Source: TMED27 sp964351195 (GTDB lineage: Bacteria > Pseudomonadota > Alphaproteobacteria > Micavibrionales > Micavibrionaceae). From it: DNA of 64,000 nucleotides. The translations under genes were made by a program, and so were the position numbers. The notes under the pieces were generated by a model, which worked only from the letters and a program-made list of their open reading frames with translations, ran no database searches and was not told where the DNA came from. Numbering within the stretch: position 1 is the stretch's first letter; every line of letters begins with the position of its first letter. Where the stretch lies: positions 6,728 to 70,727 of the forward strand of contig CAYGNI010000001.1 in the NCBI GenBank assembly GCA_964351195.1, written 5' to 3'. This document shows positions 52,001 through 59,512 of this stretch, piece after piece.

Positions 52001-53920
52001 GCAAGTGGCGCTTACAAAGCTTTCAACGAACCTGCACATCATTATCCAAGAATTATAAGCTCCCCATCTGATGCACCCGATGGCGCAGAAAAAGAGCCTG
52101 CTAATGATACGTCTGTAACCAAAGAAACAACACACCGTAACGAGGAAAGTGGAGAACAAGCAAGTGGTACAAGAGAAAGAGAATCTCCAGCGGTGTTTGC
52201 AGGTCTTACTAAAGTGCCAGATATCGAAGAAAGTACTTTATTCCCAGATTCCCTGACGGACGATGAGAAGATTGAAATTTGGGATAAATATGAACAAGCG
52301 TATCGAAAAACTGTCGAGGTTTTGTTGTCAGAGGCGGACATGTATTTATTTCAGGCACTTAACAGAGGGTGCAATCAATTTAGTTGCTTCATTGATTTAA
52401 ACAAACCAGGATTTGCTATTCATTTGCGCTTCTCGGGCGAGGTCGAGATAGAAGGCGAAACAAAGACACGAACACATTCTTTCATATTAGAAAACTATGA
52501 TAAGGTTTACAGAGATTTAGGTATTCCTTTAACCATGGAAAACGCAGTCGATCTCAAAATCGCTGTGCAAAGTATAATTCTAAATACTGAAGGTGTTTTT
52601 CCTGCTCGTCATGTTTCTTTTATCGGAAAAAATACTTCTGTCAAATATGATACACAAATGCCATCTCCCATGAAAGGTTTTGAACCCGCAATACGCACAG
52701 ATACTAGGGGCATGTGCTCTCTCACCTACGCAGTACAAGACCCCTACAACAAAGGACTGGTCAGAGTAAGTGTGCCTTTAGGTATGGCTATGCATTTTGA
52801 AGATGAGGCTGCAGAGCAAACAGAGCTTCGAGAACGTAAGGAGTTTGTTCTTGGTTATCTAAGAAAAATAGAAGAATACAGAACGTCAGAAGGTTTCCGT
52901 GCTTACGTGTTCAAACGGGATGTCATGGCAAAATTAAAATCTTGGTTGAAGGAAAATAATAAAGAATGGGAAACCTCAGAGCGTGTGGATCTTGAAGGGT
53001 TTGAAAGTAGCAGACTGATTCATGTCTTTTCACAAAATGCACAACCATCAAACTCAGACGCTGAAAAAAACATTACTTTGGCATCAATTTCTTTGGGAAT
53101 GGACGTGGGGGGGGAGAATGCTTCATGGAATTGCTATTTGAATTTTTATATGGGCGATCAAGGCAGTAAACTAATGGGTGAACGCGTTCATACCCGTTTC
53201 TTTTCTTTACGTACACGTGATCCTCAATTGGCAATTGCCAGAGCTTTGGAAACTTTAAATGGGGTAGGTAATAAATTTGATGGCATATGCGAAGGCTTAA
53301 TTCCTACTCTGCAAAGGCATGCTCGTGAAAACGGAGATGGGTGGCGCGTTGAAAAAACAGATAAAGGCTACAAAGTTTATATTGGCGGTGGTTTGGAATT
53401 ACAGGATGCCTTAGATGATATGATGCGATATGAGCGTGATATCGGCGTCAAACTTGAACAAATTTTACAAACATATGATGGGAATACTATTATCACGCTC
53501 CAAGCTCTACGCTGTTTGATAGGGGATCTTGGTGGTGCTGTTAGACCTGCACCAGAATATGTTTATGAACGAGACGAAAAGTCAAGAAAGCCGATAGCTT
53601 TAAGTGTCCAAGTCCCAAGAGAAAAAGTAGGCTTGATAGATTCATTTGTTGATGAAGTGGATAGTCATATCAAATGGTTTGCCGAAGAAGCCTACGGCTC
53701 AATTGCCATAGGCCAGAAAGAACAACCAGACAGGCGTAAGCGTCCTTTAGAATATCGTACGGTTCAAATCAGAAATGGGTTAATTCGCGCGGTAGAAGCG
53801 ATTTACGAAAGTCATTTTGGTTACAAACTCCCAAAAAATTGGTACAGACCGGAAATGCAGTATGCCATTTTACAAAACACAACTCGACAAGAAGAAAATT
53901 TTCCTAGAAAAGAAGTATAA
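49031..53920 (+). CDS. Giant protein of unknown family (1629 aa)
   Basis: A 1629-residue protein I cannot assign. There is no signal peptide or clear transmembrane helix, so it is probably cytoplasmic. It has an internal duplication: YGFLAPLHFLLTSNRTVAP to WCADKGIDLEQLKVDYEIPD (about 140-186) is echoed by FDLVAPFYFLLSSKNTHAP to WCQKEGINLRQALLDYELID (about 590-637), and the flanks (GLRAID-FDA and SLRAIATIDA) also match. Acidic and proline-rich linkers fall near 905-925 and 1015-1065. The C-terminal 560 residues look like separate globular domains without known motifs. The helicase gene overlaps its stop by one base (TAATG), so the two products are probably made together. AT-rich codon use differs from the stress genes upstream. 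Confidence 0.8.
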   Translation: MPSPHSVEAKKAYFESDELYDLAKSAPRLMAAFGVSQSEILTLKPQLDATIDTEGLRNTVPMIAGLRAIDKFDAKQNFKRYFVFLRLLCLSKYPPQINYWHGTPTPISQQEHDSADKLTIRMLKTREFREEFYGFAEKYGFLAPLHFLLTSNRTVAPEGAGEFLEKWCADKGIDLEQLKVDYEIPDGDYVLPRPDSVEPEADTSIDLANIVAGLRYSSGAPAEKKNISANKALVTDGEVSFQYDISDEFRLKLLDLYERASNAQDGKEMAAIHKEHDRLHQFDETTNLDNKGPNTLIQLDKLWEQGRSTPESDASHMMSIIFLDSFKLSNDYISQKTLIEGRRLEEVIGKENAERMGKAKTKKFYEELSNDQLYRLFERMHQHGILGIFENHLANKDVHFLPSFLSKKLEWWKENKMPVLKAGPALLGAGQEKNDPEPENADAIIAEKQEWFDQHGLAVKARRLGGEQFALACGLEHYDPSQSDKISKRIHAYGSTVIGSLRAIATIDADFQHKRSHLFAEMLNLSKISAPTMKAISKKIKKASALGNSQLVAEAIQYPAYISWTEGGHWSSMLNDQGMSEEVFGHVKNFDLVAPFYFLLSSKNTHAPRHVADDFKDWCQKEGINLRQALLDYELIDLNKPKPDIDLEMSLASQLIEYGISTGSKERNARLSGLSMEELHEVPQGERDHAWYAHMVRKSPGYIGDKTVVDALTKFVRETSASDVTKERFGQAISQEAGLSAPPVPAMWIESDVDDDDIAKIAFLLERLPKNKTGLKVTQFVLHREHGMLPKEGQAIFHSVTIPVPSNKLATIVYKYNVSVLPETEEELAFVRSTAQMVHFVAAINDTSQPFKFLPPPEGATADIQNKPLGTITLNGPSITLNMKRAAHIPGINAPALLPTVDESPEKTEPATPPSPDAPVFTPVIEGFAPSQAANDGIEAERVSRKFRLKAIEPNGIPLSERDIWWPNPEGRDLDHAVVRKNINAARLNRASGAYKAFNEPAHHYPRIISSPSDAPDGAEKEPANDTSVTKETTHRNEESGEQASGTRERESPAVFAGLTKVPDIEESTLFPDSLTDDEKIEIWDKYEQAYRKTVEVLLSEADMYLFQALNRGCNQFSCFIDLNKPGFAIHLRFSGEVEIEGETKTRTHSFILENYDKVYRDLGIPLTMENAVDLKIAVQSIILNTEGVFPARHVSFIGKNTSVKYDTQMPSPMKGFEPAIRTDTRGMCSLTYAVQDPYNKGLVRVSVPLGMAMHFEDEAAEQTELRERKEFVLGYLRKIEEYRTSEGFRAYVFKRDVMAKLKSWLKENNKEWETSERVDLEGFESSRLIHVFSQNAQPSNSDAEKNITLASISLGMDVGGENASWNCYLNFYMGDQGSKLMGERVHTRFFSLRTRDPQLAIARALETLNGVGNKFDGICEGLIPTLQRHARENGDGWRVEKTDKGYKVYIGGGLELQDALDDMMRYERDIGVKLEQILQTYDGNTIITLQALRCLIGDLGGAVRPAPEYVYERDEKSRKPIALSVQVPREKVGLIDSFVDEVDSHIKWFAEEAYGSIAIGQKEQPDRRKRPLEYRTVQIRNGLIRAVEAIYESHFGYKLPKNWYRPEMQYAILQNTTRQEENFPRKEV

Positions 53921-56427
53921 TGACACGAAGACCACCTCCCCATAATCCAATACTCGAAAGAAATGTCCGCTTAATGATGGGGCGTTACACAGCGCATCTT
54001 GAAAGCGGAAACCACATTTTGCGTGAAGGTAGCCAGCAAGAAATCGCTCACAGCACAATTGATTATTTTCGTGAAGTCGATCCTGAAACATATGCCATTC
54101 CTACGAATGGCCATTATGTTGCACCCGGAGGGCTAGGAAAAACGATCACTGGGGGTGATTTAGTAGTTGGCATTAATACAATGCCAAGTGGCCGCTATGT
54201 TCTTGGAGACCCTGCACTTGGGAAACGTATACTTATCGCTGTACCTACAAATGGGCTTGTTGATCAATGGGCAAATAGGTTACTTGGCGAGTATAATGAG
54301 GAAAAACAAGCTCGTGACCCAAGCATCTTTGGCGATCGGTTTACGGAAGAAAATGTTGGAATATATCATGCGGGGCTTTCTGATACTGAAAAAGCTAATG
54401 TTCTCTCGAAACCCATCGTTATTGGTGTTCATGATTCTCTGCAAATACTTTGCAAAGCGCAAGATCCAGCAGCCAGAAAATATAAACCACTTTTAAGCCC
54501 TCAAGACTTCGACCTTGTAATTATTGATGAGGTAGACGACAAAGTAAGAGGAGATGTAACACGCCAATTCTACTTGGACACCTTTTTCCCCCATTGTATG
54601 ATCGTAGGCTGCACCGCTACTCCTTTATTTAAAAGTGGTAGAACAATAGGAGACTATCTTTTTGGAGGAAAAAAACCTATATGTGAAATTCCACATGAGG
54701 TAGCTGTCCAAAGACGAGAAATCGCGCCCCACATCAATATTATCGTTGAGCCAAAAGTTGATTTATCATCCAATCCTGAATCACTGACAAAAGGTTGGGA
54801 TGATTACACACCAGCCCAACAGCGTCGTTTTATTGAGCAAACCGGCATTGATCAGGCATTGTTGAAAGTAATTGCCTTGGGCACCCATCCTAAAACCGGC
54901 AAGCCTTTGAGGGATATGATGCAGCTTCATCAGGCTGTTAACATCGAGCATGCCGAGCTTATAGCCGCACAATTGAACGCCGCATTTGGCCCCAACTACG
55001 CAGAGCCAGTGTGGGGGGGAACAGATGCAAAAATGGATGAATGGATGCGCCGAATTATCAAATGGGAATTTGGTAAAGATGATTTGAGGGCTGTTGTGCA
55101 ATGCATGGTCTGGGGAAGAGGAACGGATTTTTCTGAGCTTGAAATGACCGTGCAGCATGCACCAAGCTTATCGCCAAACAAAACAACACAATTTCACACG
55201 CGTGCAAGTCGCAGAGATGATGGAACGAAGACTGCCTTGTATTTGAGCCCATTCCTTCCGGGGATCGATCAGCTGGTTATTGGTGAGTTATTGGGCGGGT
55301 TATACATGATTCCTCCTGGCTTTGAATTTTCTCGAACGACAGACAGGGGGGGCCTTCCATCTGATCGCGAACCCTGGCCAGAGATAGAAGGAGTGAATGT
55401 CTATTATACGGAACGTCATTTGAAAATGTTTGCAAAAGAGCGCAAACGCCAAAGAGAGATCGATGGCCTGCAAGAAAAGACAAAAGACATGATGACCTTG
55501 GATCAAATGTCGAAGGTTCTAAAGATTGATGCAAGCATTTTATACAAACGCGTGTATGGCCCTCTACAAGAAGCTTACGAAAGAAGACAGGCACGCCAGG
55601 AGTTTATTGATCTGGAAGATGTACTGCATGTAAGGGGGAAAATATTCCCTGTGCGCCGTATGGGGTTTTATCAGCACGATGGACAAGAAGTCTTTTGCGT
55701 GGATAGAGATTTAGTCGGTTTGTGTGAACATACATTATATGGTCGCCTTGATCACACGCCCATGGAAGTTCTTGATAAGAAAATCGCTCAAGGATTGCTT
55801 GGGTGTGGAAAAGAAGAAATTGATAATTTGTGGGCAGAATTACAGCAAGCATTCTTTGATCGTAAACCTTATGAAACTGAATTTAAAGTTGCAGGTGTTG
55901 ATTTCTCCTATAATAGCTTTGGCTTTTTTAGGCGTCAAAGGGAAGGGACATCAGAGTTCTTTATTTTCCCAGATGCGCTCATTCCCGCGTATCGCAAAAT
56001 AAACGGCGTTGATGTTGAGACGGCTCAGCGTTGGGCTGAAAAACCTTCCATACGCCAATGTAAAACAGCTGATTGGTATACTGCAGCCGGCGTTATGAAA
56101 GCATTACAACTTAATCTACTTGTAGAAAACGAAGACACGGTTTTTGTGGCAGAGGTATTCGAGTTTCTGGAAGCTCGAACACGAACCCTAAGGGTTGGGC
56201 AAGAAAGAGACATAATAATAGATATAAATGGGTGTAAACAGGCTCTGAGATGTTCCAGACGCTGGTTGCCCATGGCTTCTGCTAAGCAGCAGACCACTCT
56301 GGTTATCGACAAAAAAGCTTTACAATGGATCAGTAATAAACTGGATGAAGAAAGCACACATAAAGCGCAAAGATCTCATAGTGCACACCCGGATGACTTA
56401 GGACCACAACCGAACATGAGATCATAA
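53920..56427 (+). CDS. Superfamily 2 helicase-like ATPase (835 aa)
   Basis: An 835-residue protein with an N-terminal SF2 helicase core. Motif I is APGGLGKT (68-75), Ia AVPTNGLVDQW (107-117), II DEVD (203-206), III CTATP (231-235), V GRGTDF (399-404) and VI QFHTRASRR (424-432). Motif VI keeps Q and two arginines but lacks the usual Gly before the first one. The C-terminal 400 residues are not a known helicase accessory domain; one part (MTLDQMSKVLKIDASILYKR) looks like an HTH. It should use ATP to move on DNA or RNA. Overlap with the giant gene, and no nuclease domain of its own, suggest the pair acts as a complex. No restriction or CRISPR family matches by eye. Confidence 0.88.
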   Translation: MTRRPPPHNPILERNVRLMMGRYTAHLESGNHILREGSQQEIAHSTIDYFREVDPETYAIPTNGHYVAPGGLGKTITGGDLVVGINTMPSGRYVLGDPALGKRILIAVPTNGLVDQWANRLLGEYNEEKQARDPSIFGDRFTEENVGIYHAGLSDTEKANVLSKPIVIGVHDSLQILCKAQDPAARKYKPLLSPQDFDLVIIDEVDDKVRGDVTRQFYLDTFFPHCMIVGCTATPLFKSGRTIGDYLFGGKKPICEIPHEVAVQRREIAPHINIIVEPKVDLSSNPESLTKGWDDYTPAQQRRFIEQTGIDQALLKVIALGTHPKTGKPLRDMMQLHQAVNIEHAELIAAQLNAAFGPNYAEPVWGGTDAKMDEWMRRIIKWEFGKDDLRAVVQCMVWGRGTDFSELEMTVQHAPSLSPNKTTQFHTRASRRDDGTKTALYLSPFLPGIDQLVIGELLGGLYMIPPGFEFSRTTDRGGLPSDREPWPEIEGVNVYYTERHLKMFAKERKRQREIDGLQEKTKDMMTLDQMSKVLKIDASILYKRVYGPLQEAYERRQARQEFIDLEDVLHVRGKIFPVRRMGFYQHDGQEVFCVDRDLVGLCEHTLYGRLDHTPMEVLDKKIAQGLLGCGKEEIDNLWAELQQAFFDRKPYETEFKVAGVDFSYNSFGFFRRQREGTSEFFIFPDALIPAYRKINGVDVETAQRWAEKPSIRQCKTADWYTAAGVMKALQLNLLVENEDTVFVAEVFEFLEARTRTLRVGQERDIIIDINGCKQALRCSRRWLPMASAKQQTTLVIDKKALQWISNKLDEESTHKAQRSHSAHPDDLGPQPNMRS

Positions 56428-56729
56428 AATTGGCTAAAACAGTTAAATTTTTTACTTTAAAGTTAAGCAAAACCTCGCCCTATGGTATACAAAATGTGTT
56501 AAGGAGAAATAGCTTTTGTTAAACCGTTCAAGACAAAAATTCTCTTTTAATACTCTTACAGATAGAAAAGTATGCGAAAGGTCACGCGGAAAAATAGTCA
56601 CTTGAGATAATGGGTGAGAAACGGGGTGGTTTTGGCATTCTCTGCGCGTTTCGGACAGGGGCATATCGGCAAAGCGCTCGGATCGCTGGGCTTCAGCGCG
56701 TAAATTCTCTACACCTGGTGGATTGGAAG

Positions 56730-56777
56730 GCTGAATGGCAGGGGTTGTAGTCTGCCTATAACTATTCTCCATTCAGC
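56730..56777. repeat. Palindromic repeat, copy at the AlkB-like 3' end
   Basis: GCTGAATGG (56730-56738) pairs with CCATTCAGC (56769-56777). Inside, GGCAG and CTGCC form a second hairpin, and the shared core GGGGTTGTAGTC then ATAACTATTCT is present. The right arm overlaps the last codons and stop of the AlkB-like gene. The 330-bp gap to its left has no gene I support. Confidence 0.7.
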
Positions 56778-57364
56778 ACCATCGTCCGGAATGTAAGTGA
56801 AACACGGCGTGATCTATCCAACTTAAATCCATTTACGATGTCAGACTTACGTCCGGGGATTGCATGTGTCCATTCGTAGCGAGCTGCGCCGGATAACACG
56901 ATCAAGCTACGCCCTTGCAGGTATAGCTCCTCATTACGGCTATCACGCACATTCTGAAATTTCATCATTGCACCTGAGCCAAGCGTAAGAGAAGCTATCG
57001 TCCCGCCAAAACACGGCACACAGTCCACATGAGCGGAGATACCCTGCCCCGGTTCATATTCATTGACGATGGCTTGATCGGGTGCGGTCTGAAAGATGTC
57101 CTGATCATGTAAACGCTTAGCTATCGGCTCTATCCATTCCGGTAATTCAGCGAGATACGCATCATTTGTAACCGCACGCGCTTTATAGTCATACTTGTAA
57201 CCGTAGTGCTGTACGCGGCGTTTGAGATCGGTTAACCAAGTGTTTTGATCAATGGATTCTAGCAGTGCGCGCTCTTCATCTAGCGTAATGAACTCAGGAA
57301 CGTATAACAGCCCCTCTATGTCAAGAGCTTGTCGATACTCCATATCAAGCAGCAAGTTAATCAT
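56762..57364 (-). CDS. AlkB-like 2-oxoglutarate/Fe(II) dioxygenase
   Basis: A 200-residue AlkB-family protein. The iron ligands are His112 and Asp114 in ISAHVDCVPCFGG and His167 in YEWTHAIPGRKSD; the oxoglutarate-binding arginines are in RSRRVSLTFR (185-193). Also typical are NEYEPGQGIS and the SLTLGSGAMMKF strand. Members demethylate damaged DNA or RNA bases or modify tRNA; the ALKBH8-like spacing here could fit either. AGGGTGAA lies just before the ATG at 57364; a second in-frame ATG follows seven codons later. It is opposite in direction to the genes around it and sits between the helicase gene and the 211-residue unknown. Confidence 0.92.
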   Translation of the reverse strand: MINLLLDMEYRQALDIEGLLYVPEFITLDEERALLESIDQNTWLTDLKRRVQHYGYKYDYKARAVTNDAYLAELPEWIEPIAKRLHDQDIFQTAPDQAIVNEYEPGQGISAHVDCVPCFGGTIASLTLGSGAMMKFQNVRDSRNEELYLQGRSLIVLSGAARYEWTHAIPGRKSDIVNGFKLDRSRRVSLTFRTMVLNGE

Positions 57365-57526
57365 TTCACCCTAAATACCCACGTTGAAAAACGTTTATGA
57401 TCGTCTATCGCACTTTCATCGTCATTTGTATTCGTATGAGAATATCCGGGAAATATTGACGGGTCAAAAGGATAACAGTACGATATTTCTCAAAGAATAT
57501 ATTCCTATATCCTATTCAATTTGCTA

Positions 57527-57564
57527 AGAAAAAAGTTATCGACGACTGATTGGTTAAGTGGCAG
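57527..57564. repeat. Palindromic repeat, left-arm-like copy
   Basis: AGAAAAAAGTTATCGACGACT, split here as AGAAAAAAGTTATC and GACGACTGATTGG, then TTAAGTGGCAG, resembles the left arm of the palindrome at 48.3 kb. It lies in the 312-bp gap between the AlkB-like gene and the 211-residue gene, which otherwise shows only likely divergent promoters. Confidence 0.4.
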
Positions 57565-57676
57565 GTGCAGCGTTCTGAAGATAAATTGCCTCTGCCCATA
57601 ATATGTTTTCATAATTTTGTTGCAATGTTATTCAACTTAGCTTACTTTCTCGGTCATTATTGAAAGTGAGAGTAAA

Positions 57677-58312
57677 ATGTCTTTATCAACCAAAATGAAA
57701 AATGCTGCTGTTGGTGAGTTGCCAGATAGCGATGTTGAAGCTGCTTTGCGGCAACAATTAGCTCCGTTGATTTCGTTTTTAGAACAAGCGCAGGCGTTTG
57801 ATGATGGTTATCCTGATCAATTCCCTGCTGATCAACGTGTTGCGGGCGAGGCATATAGAGAGGATGGTTTAAATATTGATAATATTGGCTGCACCTTAGA
57901 ACACTCTGTCGACTTTTCTAACATTCCTGAAATTACCGATGGGCGTGAAGGACAAGGAAGATACTTAGGGATATCCATATCCGTCAAAGAACACGCACTT
58001 CATGGGGAGAATCCGCTGCTAACTAAGGTTGATTTGTTTGAAAGTGGTAAAATCCGCTTTTGGCCTCAAGAATATGAAGTCACAAGAGATGCAGATATTG
58101 AAGCTGATATTCTAGCTATTCTCAAGATTACCTTGCAGGGATATTTGCAAAATTCAGTGCAATATGGGCTTACGAGTTTCCATGAAGAAGACATCCTTAA
58201 TTCTGGTGCGTATAAGCGCACGAAAGCATTAGCGGAGCTTGCTGCTCAAATATACAATGATGCTTATAGCCCAGATACTCCTGCACAAGCTCAACAGTGG
58301 CTGCCAAAATAA
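57677..58312 (+). CDS. Hypothetical protein (211 aa)
   Basis: A 211-residue soluble, acidic protein with no family I recognise. The N-terminal 60 residues are helical (EAALRQQLAPLISFLEQAQA), the middle looks like beta-strands (GRYLGISISVKEHAL, LTKVDLFESGKIRFWPQEYE), and the C-terminal part is helical (DIEADILAILKITLQGYLQN). No Cys is present and no catalytic motif is visible. GAGAG seven bases upstream of the ATG supports the start. It is followed by the small frameshifted gene and the VWA gene in the same orientation, so it is probably part of that set. Confidence 0.72.
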   Translation: MSLSTKMKNAAVGELPDSDVEAALRQQLAPLISFLEQAQAFDDGYPDQFPADQRVAGEAYREDGLNIDNIGCTLEHSVDFSNIPEITDGREGQGRYLGISISVKEHALHGENPLLTKVDLFESGKIRFWPQEYEVTRDADIEADILAILKITLQGYLQNSVQYGLTSFHEEDILNSGAYKRTKALAELAAQIYNDAYSPDTPAQAQQWLPK

Positions 58313-58338
58313 ACCGAATAAATACAAGAAACTAAACA

Positions 58339-58583
58339 ATGAGTAATAATACATCACAATATTTGAAAGCTGCGATGCACATAGCACGAAAAACTGCTAT
58401 TCCAAATGGCTTGGCTGTAGGATCGGAGATTATTTAGGCACACAATTTGCCTCTGGGAACACATTGGGTGGAGTTTTCATGGCTGTTGTTTCTGGTGGTT
58501 TTGGTGTTGCTTCTGCTTTGCAGGCAAGAGGATTGGAAAACTCAGAGATTGGTCTGGAAGAAAATAACCAACCGCACCCATAA
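58339..58583 (+). pseudogene. Frameshifted small membrane protein gene
   Basis: Two overlapping frames together look like one small protein. The first starts at the ATG at 58339 (MSNNTSQYLKAAMHIARKTA) and stops at 58437. The second, open from about 58400 to the TAA at 58583, continues GDYLGTQFASGNTLGGVFMA and ends ENNQPHP. The second part has one hydrophobic segment (GGVFMAVVSGGFGVASAL). A one-base indel near 58425, programmed frameshifting, or a sequencing error would explain it. No family is recognised. It lies between the 211-residue and VWA genes, with 90 bp to the latter. Confidence 0.5.
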
Positions 58584-58673
58584 CACAACAAATAATTTAC
58601 AGAATTACATTGACATAATATAAAAGCTTGTGCTAATGAATCCATCCATAATTAAAAGTTTCGGAGTAATGGC

Positions 58674-59507
58674 ATGGCTAAATTCGTAGTTCCAATAGGT
58701 GGTTCCAATCTTCCAAAACCAAGAGCAGGAGCACTTACAGTAGGTGGCGGGGTATCTGTAGGAAAAGCAGATGGTGGTGGGAGAGTCCCTTCCTTGGCGG
58801 CATCATTGCTAGCTACTCAAGAACATGCAAAGTTTAAACAGAAACCTTATCTTATCTACCTTATTGTTGATCTGACAAATAGCCGAGATGATACAAGAGC
58901 TGTAATGCGTGATCACGAAAGAGATCTTGCTCAAAAAATTATGCAGGCTGGCGGGGATCATCCAGTCGTTTGCATGGGAGTATTTCACAGAGGTGGTCAG
59001 GCCAGCCGACCAATAGAGTTAAAAACCTCGGTAGATGTTCTTAGGTTTTTAGATACCGATACAATGGGTGGCGGGACAGATATCGCAAAATGCCTTTCTT
59101 ATTATTTAAATCATAACATAGAAGCAGTGTTGTCTCGTGCAATCTTAATCGGTGATGCCAATGATGGTGAATATGACGGCACAAGTCGTTTGGTGAATCT
59201 AGCCAGAGAACTTGGGGAGAATAAACGCCCTGTCATCGTTGCCCACCAAGAGACAGGACATGGAAATTTTTGCACGGATGCTGCTCCTAAAATTGCCGAT
59301 GCCAGTGGTGGACTTGAATTTTCCCTTGGAACACAGCCACGAGAACTTCACGCAATGCTTGAAAATGATAAACGCATGCTTACAGCTACGCCAGATGAAT
59401 TGCGAGCTACAGCGAATGGTGCTTCTGGTGGAATTCAATTCTCCGGCAGCCAAGTTACAAAACGGTTTGCAGCGGCACAGGCACAATTACTCTTAACGCA
59501 AGGGTAG
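58674..59507 (+). CDS. VWA-domain protein
   Basis: A 277-residue protein whose central part is a von Willebrand factor A domain. The MIDAS motif is intact: DLTNS (66-70), Thr135 in GGGTDIA and Asp161 in IGDANDG, so it should bind a divalent metal and a partner protein. The N-terminal 45 residues are glycine-rich (TVGGGVSVGKADGGGRV) and the tail is Ala/Gln rich. No signal peptide, so it acts inside the cell. GGAG seven bases before the ATG at 58674 fixes the start. It is followed five bases later by the beta-helix gene, a close coupling. A TerY-like or MoxR-linked VWA is the nearest known theme, but no AAA+ MoxR gene is present here. Confidence 0.88.
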   Translation: MAKFVVPIGGSNLPKPRAGALTVGGGVSVGKADGGGRVPSLAASLLATQEHAKFKQKPYLIYLIVDLTNSRDDTRAVMRDHERDLAQKIMQAGGDHPVVCMGVFHRGGQASRPIELKTSVDVLRFLDTDTMGGGTDIAKCLSYYLNHNIEAVLSRAILIGDANDGEYDGTSRLVNLARELGENKRPVIVAHQETGHGNFCTDAAPKIADASGGLEFSLGTQPRELHAMLENDKRMLTATPDELRATANGASGGIQFSGSQVTKRFAAAQAQLLLTQG

Positions 59508-59512
59508 TCTAA

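Noticed and set aside
56452..56772. 106-codon minus-strand open frame between the helicase and AlkB genes
   Set aside because: It crosses the palindromic repeat, overlaps the AlkB-like gene end, has no ribosome binding site and resembles no protein.
39481..57564. Integron attC sites
   Set aside because: The palindromes lack the RYYYAAC and GTTRRRY core boxes in the required order, and there is no integron integrase.
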